From the NCBI RefSeq assembly GCF_022012295.1, contig NZ_JAKLTN010000001.1:1612001-1676000 (forward strand): 64,000 nucleotides of DNA, read 5' to 3'. Both the position numbers and the translations under genes were made by a program. Each line of letters starts with the position of its first letter. Positions within the stretch are counted from its first letter, which is position 1. The notes under the pieces are model-generated. The model worked only from the letters and a program-made list of their open reading frames with translations. It was not told the origin of the DNA and did no database searches. The stretch is from Dechloromonas hankyongensis. GTDB lineage: Bacteria; Pseudomonadota; Gammaproteobacteria; Burkholderiales; Rhodocyclaceae. Below are positions 55,264-63,185 of the stretch, piece after piece.

Positions 55264-56196
55264 ATGGCCTTCAAAGACAGCATGCCGCAATTCCAGATTC
55301 TCGAACTGTCGCGCATCGATCCCGATCCGCAGCACGTCCGGCAGAGCATCAACGAAGAGGCCCTGAAGGGGCTGGTCAACGCCATCGAGAAGCTGGGCGT
55401 GATCCAGCCGCTGATCGTGCGGCCGGGGGCCGACGGCCGCTACGTCATGCTGGCCGGCGAGCGGCGCCGGCTGGCCGCCATCCAGGCCGGTGAAACCGCG
55501 GTGCCGGCGGTCATTCGCGCCTGCACCGACGAAGAAGCGCTCACCGTGCGTGTTTTCGAGAACATCGGCCTGGGCGTCCGCTCCGCGCTGGAGCCGCGCG
55601 ACATGGCCAACGCCATCCAGGCCATCGCCGAACGCTTCGAATCGCCGGAAGAGGCCGCCCAGTACTTCGGCCGGGCGCCGACCTGGCTCGCCCAGGCCAC
55701 GGCGGCGGCCAATCTGTCCGAGAAGGTCAGCGCCCTGCTCGATTCGGGCAAGATTGCCAGCACTGGCGCTGCCGTCCAGCTCGAAAAACTGGCCAAGAAA
55801 AACGAATCGCGGGCCGAAACGCTGATCGAGCAGATCGAACAGTTGCCCGAGGGTGAAAAGGCCTCGAAGAAGCTGGTCGACGCCGCGCTGCAGCAGGAGA
55901 GCGGGCGGGCCAGGAAGGAAGAGCCGGCGCCGGAACCCGCTGCACCGGCCGTCGCCGAAACGGCCCCTGCCGCCGGTATTGCGCAGCCGGTAGTGGAAGC
56001 GTCGCCGCCGTGGGAGGAAGCCGCCGAACCGAAGCTGCAGGCCACCGCGGTTGCCGCTCCCGCGACCGCACCGCGCAGCCGGGTCAGTCCGGGCAAGGTC
56101 AAGCTCGTCGCCGACCTGCTCGGCCTCAGCGAGGATGACGAAGAAGAGCTACTGGTCCGCCTGATCGACGAATTCCTGGCTCTCAAGGGGGCGTAG
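55264..56196 (+). CDS. Orphan ParB/Spo0J-type DNA-binding protein
   Basis: 310 residues from the ATG at 55264 (MAFKDSMPQFQILELSRIDP). The ParB N-domain has the CTPase-type GERRRLAAIQAG motif (about 60-70) and the HTH/KorB-like core follows (AAQYFGRAPTWLAQATAAANL). A Pro/Ala-rich linker leads to a C-terminal dimer helix (VKLVADLLGLSEDDEEELLVRLIDE). No ParA or parS site is seen nearby. It may be a plasmid-derived or nucleoid-occlusion type paralogue rather than the main chromosome ParB. Confidence 0.85.
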   Translation: MAFKDSMPQFQILELSRIDPDPQHVRQSINEEALKGLVNAIEKLGVIQPLIVRPGADGRYVMLAGERRRLAAIQAGETAVPAVIRACTDEEALTVRVFENIGLGVRSALEPRDMANAIQAIAERFESPEEAAQYFGRAPTWLAQATAAANLSEKVSALLDSGKIASTGAAVQLEKLAKKNESRAETLIEQIEQLPEGEKASKKLVDAALQQESGRARKEEPAPEPAAPAVAETAPAAGIAQPVVEASPPWEEAAEPKLQATAVAAPATAPRSRVSPGKVKLVADLLGLSEDDEEELLVRLIDEFLALKGA

Positions 56197-56229
56197 TCCG
56201 ACGGCTGGCGGCCATGGCGCGCCGGCTGC

Positions 56230-56245
56230 ATTACAAATTTGTAAT
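56230..56245. promoter_or_regulatory. Copper-regulator (CusR/CopR) box upstream of cusF
   Basis: ATTACAAATTTGTAAT is a perfect 16-bp palindrome 71 bases before the cusF ATG. It fits the TTACA-N4-TGTAA pattern bound by CopR/CusR regulators and stands out in this GC-rich sequence. Confidence 0.7.
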
Positions 56246-56316
56246 CTTGCCGTCAGCGGTCTGTTGGGCTGGCGGGCACAAAATCGGCGCATCGACCATC
56301 CATTTAAGGAACCGCC

Positions 56317-56634
56317 ATGCGCCTGCTGTTTGCCCTCCTGCTTTCCGTCAGCCTGCCCGCCTTCGCCCAGCACAATCACCCAGCCGGCCATATGGCGGCG
56401 AAACAGGATGCACCGCTGACCGACGGCACGGTCAAGAAGATCGACAAGGCGGCGGGTGAAGTCGTCATCCAGCACGGCCCGCTAGACAGCATCGGCATGC
56501 CGCCGATGACCATGGCCTTCGGCGTCGCCGACAAGGGCTGGCTGGGCAAGTTGAAGGCCGGCGACAAGATCCGCTTCGCGGCCGAGATGAAGGGCAGCCA
56601 GGCTATCGTCAGCCGTTACGAAATAGCCAAATAA
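56317..56634 (+). CDS. cusF: Periplasmic copper/silver chaperone CusF
   Basis: 105 residues with a signal peptide ending PAFAQ, then HNHPAGHM and a CusF domain. The metal-binding positions appear as the H and paired Met residues in IQHGPLDSIGMPPMTMAFGV, although the usual Trp of E. coli CusF is not in that segment. It hands Cu(I)/Ag(I) to the CusCBA pump encoded next. It is first in the operon behind the palindrome at 56230. Confidence 0.88.
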   Translation: MRLLFALLLSVSLPAFAQHNHPAGHMAAKQDAPLTDGTVKKIDKAAGEVVIQHGPLDSIGMPPMTMAFGVADKGWLGKLKAGDKIRFAAEMKGSQAIVSRYEIAK

Positions 56635-56652
56635 AGTTGAAGTGAGGCGGCG

Positions 56653-57903
56653 ATGAAACATGCGCGCGGCGCTCTGCTGCTGATCCTTGCCCTTGCTGGA
56701 ACGGCGCAGGCCGAGCCATTGCCCGGTGCCAGCGTCGAATCGCTGCTCGCCGCCGCCCGCGAGCACAGCCCGGATGTGCGCATGGTGCGCCTCGAAGCCG
56801 AGGCGGCGCGCGAACGCATCCAGCCGGCCGGCGCCTTGCCCGACCCGGTGCTGCGCGTCGAACTGGAAAACATCACCAGGAACGGCAGCCAGGGCGCGAC
56901 GCTCGACCCCAGCCGCACTGGCGACACCAAATACACGCTGATGCAGCCGCTGCCCTTCTGGGGCAAGCGCGACCTGAAGCGCGACGTGGCGGCGGCCGAG
57001 GCGACCCAGGCCGAAGGCCGGGCTGCCGATACCTGGTCCGAGGTCGCCAGCCGCATCAAGACGCTGTACGCGCAATACTGGCTGACCGGCCAGTCGCTGC
57101 AACTGACTCGCGAGAATATCGAACTGACCCGTCGTCTCGAACAAATCGCCCAGGCCCGTTACACCGGCGGGCTGGCGGCGCAGCAGGACGCCATCCGCGC
57201 CCAGCTCGAGCGCAGCGCGATGGACGCCGAACTGGTCGGCATGGAGAGCGAATTCCATCACCTGATGGTTTTCCTCAACGCCATGCTGGCCCGGCCGAGC
57301 GGTGCGGCGCTGGCTGAGCCGGCGGTCTTGCGTCCGGTTCCCGCCCGGCTCGACGAAGCCTCCCTGAACGCCCGCCTGCTCGCCAACAACCCGCAACTGG
57401 CCATCGAAGCGGCGCGCGTCGGCGGCGCTGAAAAGAGCCGCGATCTGGCTTACCGCAACCGCTATCCGGATTTCACCCTCGGCGTGGCGCCGATGCAGGT
57501 GCAGAACCGCGTCGATGCCTGGAGCCTGATGCTGGAAATGAACCTGCCGCTGCAGCAAGGCACCCGGCGCAGCCAGGAACGCGAAAGCGAACGCATGTTG
57601 GAAGCGGCGGCGGCACGCCAGGAGGCGCTCGGTCACCGGCTGCGCGGCGACCTGACCGCGGCGCTGAGCAACCTTGACGGCGCCCGTGCCACCGAGCAGA
57701 TCAGCCGCAACCGCCTGCTGCCGCAGGCCGAACTGACTTTCAAATCGGCGCTGGCCGGCTACGAAACCGGCAAGGTGGATTTCGCCACCCTGCTCGACGC
57801 CCAGCGCCAGATCCGCAATGCCAAACTGGCGCTACTGCGCGCCCAGGCCAGCCAACAACTGCGGCTGGCCGAAATCGAACGCCTGCTCGGAGAAGACTTG
57901 TGA
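56653..57903 (+). CDS. cusC: CusC-like outer-membrane efflux protein
   Basis: 416 residues, TolC-superfamily (OEP domains). A signal peptide ends GTAQA with no lipobox, so it is not lipidated, unlike E. coli CusC. Two helical-barrel repeats are visible, with PLPFWGKRDLKRDVAAAEATQ in the first and ANNPQLAIEAARVGGAEKSR in the second. It forms the outer-membrane duct of the Cu/Ag pump. Its stop overlaps the cusB start. Confidence 0.9.
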   Translation: MKHARGALLLILALAGTAQAEPLPGASVESLLAAAREHSPDVRMVRLEAEAARERIQPAGALPDPVLRVELENITRNGSQGATLDPSRTGDTKYTLMQPLPFWGKRDLKRDVAAAEATQAEGRAADTWSEVASRIKTLYAQYWLTGQSLQLTRENIELTRRLEQIAQARYTGGLAAQQDAIRAQLERSAMDAELVGMESEFHHLMVFLNAMLARPSGAALAEPAVLRPVPARLDEASLNARLLANNPQLAIEAARVGGAEKSRDLAYRNRYPDFTLGVAPMQVQNRVDAWSLMLEMNLPLQQGTRRSQERESERMLEAAAARQEALGHRLRGDLTAALSNLDGARATEQISRNRLLPQAELTFKSALAGYETGKVDFATLLDAQRQIRNAKLALLRAQASQQLRLAEIERLLGEDL

Positions 57904-59444
57904 AAAGCGGCTACACCCTGATTTTCATCGCCGTCGCCCTCACCGTTGGCGGTTTCGCCGGTGGCTATCAGTTTTCCCGGCAGCACGCCGATGGGGTCGC
58001 TGCGGCGCCCACAGCCACCGAAGCGACGGCCGGGTCAAAAAAGAAACTCCTGTACTACCGCAACCCGATGGGCCTGCCCGACACCTCGCCGGTACCCAAG
58101 AAGGACCCAATGGGCATGGACTACATCCCCGTCTATGAAGGCGAGGAGGCCGGCGGCGACGACGGTGCTGGCAATACCAGCCTGAAAATCAGCGCCGAGA
58201 AGGTCCAGAAAATGGGCGTCAAGGCCGAGCCGGCGAAGCTGCAGGCGCTCGACCGGACGGTGCGCGCCAGCGGCCGGGTCGAAATCGACGAAAGCCGCAC
58301 CACCACGGTGACCGCCAAGTTCGAGGGCTACATCGAGCGCCTGCACGTCAACACCACCGGCCAGCCGGTCGGCCGTGGCCAGCCGCTGTTCGAAGTGTAC
58401 AGCCCGGAACTGGTCTCGGCCCAGCGCGAATACGCCATCGCCGCGCAAGGCGTGGGCCAGCTCAGCGCCGCCGGCGGCGAAGCGCAGGGCGCGATGCAGC
58501 AACTGGCCGAATCGAGCCTGCAGCGGCTGAAGAACTGGGACATTTCCGACGAACAGATCAAGGCCCTGGCCCGCTCCGGCAATGCCAAGCGGACCCTGAC
58601 CTTCCGCGCCCCGGCGGCCGGCATCGTCACCGAGAAAAAAGCCATCCAGGGCATGCGCTTCATGCCCGGCGACGTGCTGTACCAGATCGCTGACACCTCG
58701 TCGGTCTGGGTTCAGGCCGATGTTTTCGAGCAGGACATTGCGGCGGTGGGCGTTGGCCAGAAGGCGAATATCCGTATCTCCGCCTATCCCGGCGAAGTCT
58801 TCGCGGGCCGTATCGCCTACGTCTATCCGACCCTGAAGGCGGAGACGCGGACGGTGCCGGTGCGCATCGAACTGGCCAACCCAAAAGGCCGGCTGAAACC
58901 GGCGATGTTCGCCGAGGTGGAGATTCCTGTGGCCGGCGCCGGCTCGGTGGTCAGCGTGCCGAACTCGGCGGTGATCGACACCGGCAAGCGGCAGGTGGTC
59001 ATCGTGCAGCTCGGCGAAGGGCGCTTCGAGCCGCGGGTGGTCCGTCTTGGTGCCCGGGGCGGGGAATTCGTGCAGGTGCTGGAGGGGGTGAAGGATGGGG
59101 ATATGGTGGTTACCGCGGCCAATTTCCTGATTGATGCGGAGAGCAATTTGAAAGCCGCACTGGGCGGGATGCAGAAGACGGATTTGCCTTCGGCTGCCGC
59201 CAAGCCGGCGGTGGTGGGGCATAAGGGGGTGGGGGTTTTGAATGCCTTCGATGCGGCTTCTGGAACGGTGACTATTTCGCATGAGCCGGTGGCTAGCTTG
59301 AAGTGGCCGGCGATGAAGATGGATTTTGTTTTGGCGAATGGTTCGTTGGGGGCTGGTTTGAAGCCGGGGGCGGCGGTGGATTTCGAGTTTGTTGAGCGGT
59401 CGCCGGGGGAATGGGTGGTTACTTCTTTGGTGGTGCGGAAATGA
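57900..59444 (+). CDS. cusB: CusB membrane-fusion protein with fused CusF domain
   Basis: 514 residues from a GTG at 57900 that overlaps the cusC stop. Order: one membrane anchor (about 5-25), a heavy-metal-binding segment (YYRNPMGLPDTSPVPKKDPM GMDYIPVY, about 52-80), HlyD/CusB barrel-sandwich and beta-barrel domains (about 100-400), then a C-terminal CusF-like domain (about 435-514) with the Trp-Met-Met site in LKWPAMKMDFV. It links CusA to CusC and passes metal. Over the last 120 codons third positions turn almost wholly to G or T, and 8 of 11 leucines are TTG, unlike the rest of the gene. Confidence 0.92.
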   Translation: MKSGYTLIFIAVALTVGGFAGGYQFSRQHADGVAAAPTATEATAGSKKKLLYYRNPMGLPDTSPVPKKDPMGMDYIPVYEGEEAGGDDGAGNTSLKISAEKVQKMGVKAEPAKLQALDRTVRASGRVEIDESRTTTVTAKFEGYIERLHVNTTGQPVGRGQPLFEVYSPELVSAQREYAIAAQGVGQLSAAGGEAQGAMQQLAESSLQRLKNWDISDEQIKALARSGNAKRTLTFRAPAAGIVTEKKAIQGMRFMPGDVLYQIADTSSVWVQADVFEQDIAAVGVGQKANIRISAYPGEVFAGRIAYVYPTLKAETRTVPVRIELANPKGRLKPAMFAEVEIPVAGAGSVVSVPNSAVIDTGKRQVVIVQLGEGRFEPRVVRLGARGGEFVQVLEGVKDGDMVVTAANFLIDAESNLKAALGGMQKTDLPSAAAKPAVVGHKGVGVLNAFDAASGTVTISHEPVASLKWPAMKMDFVLANGSLGAGLKPGAAVDFEFVERSPGEWVVTSLVVRK

Positions 59445-59469
59445 GCATTTGTTTTGTTCAACCGTTGCT

Positions 59470-59697
59470 TTCCGCCTTGAGGGCGGGCGTACTTTCTTTT
59501 GCTTCGCCAAAAGAAAGTAGCCAAAGAAAAGGCGACCCCTGGGTCGGCGCCCCTTCGGGGTTCCTTGCGCTACTCGGCAGGCCGGGCGGTTCGCATGAAC
59601 TCGCCTGCGGCTCAAACAATGCGAACCGACTGCCCCCGGCCCGCCTGTGTTGCTCAGCGCCTCTCAAGGGGACCCGAAAGGCGTCTCGGGACTGGGC
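59470..59697 (+). repeat. Left arm of large inverted repeat between cusB and cusA
   Basis: A non-coding arm beginning just after cusB. It starts with a small hairpin around CTTCGCCAA (about 59492-59518) and contains, in order, AAGGCGACCC (59529-59538), GCGCTACTCGG (59567-59577) and CCTCTCAAGGGG (59660-59671). The same blocks occur reversed at 59783-59937. It has a few open frames in all directions, but none has a ribosome site or protein-like composition. It looks like a multicopy intergenic element known from this kind of genome; the copy number needs a genome search. Confidence 0.85.
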
Positions 59698-59759
59698 ACC
59701 GTCCAAAAAAACAAGAGTTGTGTTTGCCTCTGGACAACACCTGCAATTGAAACCGGTGA

Positions 59760-59985
59760 TCGCACCCGGATGTTTTCCCGGGCCCCTTGAGAGGTGCCGA
59801 GCAACGCAGGGCTTCGCGGAAAAAGGGCGAGGACTGTCTGAGGGGCGCAGCCCCGAGTTCCGCAGCCCCCGCGAAGACCGAGTAGCGCAGGGAACCGGCG
59901 CAGCCGGCACCGACCTAGGGTCGCCTTCTTTTTGCTTACTTTTTCTTGGCGAAGCAAGAAAAAGTGAGACGCCCCGCAAGGGCGG
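59760..59985 (-). repeat. Right arm of large inverted repeat between cusB and cusA
   Basis: The mirror copy: CCCCTTGAGAGG (59783-59794), CCGAGTAGCGC (59878-59888) and GGGTCGCCTT (59928-59937), ending in its own small hairpin around TTGGCGAAG (about 59940-59968). Block midpoints all give a centre at about 59727-59733, so the two copies are arranged head to head about a 60-base unique core. The arms have diverged in the segments between blocks. About 40 bases follow before the cusA ATG. Confidence 0.85.
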
Positions 59986-60028
59986 AACCCACCCGCAAAT
60001 CAAGCGCGCGGCTTAGAGCCAAGAAAAC

Positions 60029-63000
60029 ATGCTCAACCCCCTAATCACCTGGTCCGCCAAAAACCGCTTCCTCGTCCTACTGGCCACCATCTTCATAACA
60101 ATCGCTGGCATAGCCGCGGTCCTCAAAACCCCCCTCGACGCCATCCCCGACCTCTCCGACGCCCAGGTCATCCTGTACACCGAATTCCCCGGCCAGGCGC
60201 CACAGGTCGTCGAGGACCAGGTCACCTATCCGCTGAGCACCGCCCTGCTGTCGGTCCCCAAATCCAAGGTCGTCCGCGGTTTCTCCTTCTTCGGCGCCTC
60301 CTTCGTCTACGTCATTTTCGAGGACGGCACCGACATCTACTGGGCCCGTTCGCGCGTGCTGGAGTACGTCAATTCGGTATCCGGCAAGCTACCGAAGGGC
60401 GTCAGTCCGACGCTCGGCCCGGACGCGACCGGGGTGGGTTGGGTCTATCAGTACGCCGTGCTGGCCAAAGATAAAACCCTGGCCGAGCTGCGCACGCTGC
60501 AGGACTGGTACCTGCGCTACCAGCTGGCCAAGGCGCCGGGCGTCGCCGAGGTGGCGAGCATCGGCGGCTTCGTGCAGCAGTATCAGGTCACCGTCGATCC
60601 GATCAAGCTGCGCACTTACGGTATCCCGCTGATGCGCGTCGCCGAGGTGATCCGCAATTCCAACCGCGACGTCGGCGGGCGGACGCTGGAGATGGCGGAG
60701 ACCGAGTACATGGTGCGAGGCCGCGGCTATCTGCGCGGCAAGGGCGACATCGAGAACCTGGTGTTGAAGGCGCAGAACGGCACACCGGTGCGCGTCGCCG
60801 AAATCGGCCGCGTCGAGCTGGTGGCCGACGAGCGGCGCGGCATCACCGAGTTGAACGGCGACGGCGAGGTGGTTTCCGGCATCGCCATGTCGCGTTACGG
60901 GCAGAACGCGCTGGAGGTCATCCACAACCTGAAGGCCAAGGTCGCCGAGATCGGCGCCGGGCTGCCGGAAGGCGTGCGTATCGAGACCGTCTATGACCGT
61001 TCGGAACTGATCCACCGCGCCATCGACACGCTGAAACGGACGCTGGCGGAAGAAAGCCTGATCGTCGCGCTGGTCTGCATCGTTTTCCTGCTCCACCTGC
61101 GCTCGGCGCTGGTCGCCATCATCATGCTGCCGGTCGGCATCCTGGCCGCCTTCATCGGCATGCGCGCGCTCGGCATCAACGCCAACATCATGAGCCTGGG
61201 CGGCATCGCGATTGCCGTCGGGGCGATGATCGACGCCGCCATCGTGATGATCGAGAATGCCCACAAGCATCTGGAGCGGCTCAAGCCCGGCGAGTCGCGC
61301 AGCGAGGCGATGATCAATGCCTGCAAGGAAGTCGGCCCGGCGCTGTTTTTCAGCCTGCTGATCATCACCGTCTCCTTCCTGCCGGTGTTCACGCTGGAAG
61401 CCCAGGAAGGCCGACTGTTCGCGCCGCTGGCCTGGACCAAGACCTTTTCGATGGCCGCCGCCGCCTTCCTGTCGGTGACGCTGGTGCCGGTGCTGATGCT
61501 GCTGTTCATCCGCGGTGACATCAAGCCGGAGGCGCAGAACCCGGTCAATCGCCTGCTCATCCGCCTGTACCGGCCGATCATCGCCTGGGTCATGCAATGG
61601 AAGAAGGCGACCATCGTCGCCGCCCTGATCGGCATGGCCATCACCGTCTTCCCGGCCAGCCGGCTGGGGTCGGAATTCATGCCGACCTTGAACGAAGGCA
61701 CGCTGTTCTACATGCCGACCACGCTGCCCGGCCTGTCGGTGACCAAGGCGGCCGAACTGCTGCAGACCCAGAACAAGATCATCAAGAGCTTCCCGGAAGT
61801 CGCCTCGGTGTTCGGCAAGGCGGGCCGGGCGCAGACCGCCACCGACCCGGCGCCCATGGAGATGTTCGAGACGGTGATCAACCTCAAGCCGGAAAGCGAA
61901 TGGCGCCCGGGCATGACCGCCGACAAGCTGATCGCCGAGCTCGACAAGGCGCTGCAATTCCCCGGCGTCGCCAATTCGTGGACCATGCCGATCAAGGCAC
62001 GCATCGACATGCTGTCCACCGGCATCCGCACGCCCATCGGCATCAAGGTGTTCGGCAAGGACCTGAACGAGATGGAGCGCCTGGCCAAGGAGATCGAAAC
62101 GGTGGTCAAGGCCGTGCCCGGCACCAGCAGCGCCTTCGCCGAACGGATCACCGGCGGCTTCTACCTCGACATCGTGCCCGACCGCGCCGCGCTGGCCCGC
62201 TACGGCCTGACCGTCGGCGAATTGATGGATGTCGTCGCCGCAGCACTGGGCGGCGAGATGGTCACCACCACCGTCGAAGGCCGCGAGCGCTTCGGCGTCA
62301 CCGTGCGCTACCCGCGCGACCTGCGCAGCGATCCGCAGGCCATCGCCCGCGAGGTGCTGGTGCCGGTGCCGGCGGAAATGGGCGGTGCGGCGGCCATGGT
62401 GCCGCTCGGTCAGCTGGCCGAAGTAAAGATCACCACCGGCGCCCCGGCCATCCGCACCGAGAATGCGCTGCTCTCGGCCTACATCTACGTCGATATCCGC
62501 GACCGCGACATCGGCTCCTACGTCGCCGAGGCACGCAAGGCGGTCAATGAGCAGGTCAAATTCACGCCCGGCACCTACGCCACGTGGAGCGGCCAGTTCG
62601 AGTACATGGAACGGGCCACCGAAAAGCTCAAGGTGGTCGTGCCGATCACGCTGCTCATCATCTTCCTGCTCCTCTACCTGAACTTCCGGCGCATTACCGA
62701 AACGCTGATCGTCATGCTGTCGGTGCCCTTCGCGCTGGTCGGCGGCATCTGGCTGATGTGGTGGCTCGGCTACAACCTGTCGGTCGCCGCCGCCATCGGC
62801 TTCATCGCGCTGGCCGGCGTGGCGGCCGAAACCGGGGTGGTCATGCTGATCTACCTCGACCACGCCTGGCAGGAAGTGCAGGCGAAATGCGCCGCTGAAG
62901 GTCGGCGGCCGCAGGCGGCCGATCTCTACGCCGCGGTCATGGAAGGCGCCGTCGAGCGGGTGCGTCCGAAGATGATGACGGTGACCGCCATCATGGCCGG

Positions 63001-63157
63001 CCTGCTGCCCATCCTGTGGGGTACCGGCACCGGTTCGGAAGTGATGAGCCGCATCGCCGCGCCCATGGTCGGCGGCATGATTTCCTCGACGGTGCTCACC
63101 CTGGCGGTGATCCCGGCGATCTACGCGCTGCTCAAGGAGAAGGCGCTCCGCCGCTGA
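60029..63157 (+). CDS. cusA: CusA heavy-metal RND efflux pump
   Basis: 1042 residues, a full-length HME-RND protein. N-terminal helix (about 15-30), the DLSDAQVILYTEFPGQAP start of the porter domain, two blocks of five helices with the proton-relay region VGAMIDAAIVMIENAHKH in helix 4, and IGFIALAGVAAETGVVMLIYL in the second half. Periplasmic methionines occur in the pore region (GKAGRAQTATDPAPMEMFET, WTMPIKARIDMLSTGI). It exports Cu(I)/Ag(I) via CusB and CusC. The first 50 codons are strongly C/A-biased at third positions. No strong ribosome site is seen (AAGAAAAC). Confidence 0.95.
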   Translation: MLNPLITWSAKNRFLVLLATIFITIAGIAAVLKTPLDAIPDLSDAQVILYTEFPGQAPQVVEDQVTYPLSTALLSVPKSKVVRGFSFFGASFVYVIFEDGTDIYWARSRVLEYVNSVSGKLPKGVSPTLGPDATGVGWVYQYAVLAKDKTLAELRTLQDWYLRYQLAKAPGVAEVASIGGFVQQYQVTVDPIKLRTYGIPLMRVAEVIRNSNRDVGGRTLEMAETEYMVRGRGYLRGKGDIENLVLKAQNGTPVRVAEIGRVELVADERRGITELNGDGEVVSGIAMSRYGQNALEVIHNLKAKVAEIGAGLPEGVRIETVYDRSELIHRAIDTLKRTLAEESLIVALVCIVFLLHLRSALVAIIMLPVGILAAFIGMRALGINANIMSLGGIAIAVGAMIDAAIVMIENAHKHLERLKPGESRSEAMINACKEVGPALFFSLLIITVSFLPVFTLEAQEGRLFAPLAWTKTFSMAAAAFLSVTLVPVLMLLFIRGDIKPEAQNPVNRLLIRLYRPIIAWVMQWKKATIVAALIGMAITVFPASRLGSEFMPTLNEGTLFYMPTTLPGLSVTKAAELLQTQNKIIKSFPEVASVFGKAGRAQTATDPAPMEMFETVINLKPESEWRPGMTADKLIAELDKALQFPGVANSWTMPIKARIDMLSTGIRTPIGIKVFGKDLNEMERLAKEIETVVKAVPGTSSAFAERITGGFYLDIVPDRAALARYGLTVGELMDVVAAALGGEMVTTTVEGRERFGVTVRYPRDLRSDPQAIAREVLVPVPAEMGGAAAMVPLGQLAEVKITTGAPAIRTENALLSAYIYVDIRDRDIGSYVAEARKAVNEQVKFTPGTYATWSGQFEYMERATEKLKVVVPITLLIIFLLLYLNFRRITETLIVMLSVPFALVGGIWLMWWLGYNLSVAAAIGFIALAGVAAETGVVMLIYLDHAWQEVQAKCAAEGRRPQAADLYAAVMEGAVERVRPKMMTVTAIMAGLLPILWGTGTGSEVMSRIAAPMVGGMISSTVLTLAVIPAIYALLKEKALRR

Positions 63158-63185
63158 CAGTGGAGGATGGGCCGCGGCAGGCCGC

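Noticed and set aside
59411..60016. Open frames of 80-200 codons in several frames between cusB and cusA
   Set aside because: They arise from the inverted repeat itself, have no ribosome sites and give Arg/Pro/Ser-rich chains.
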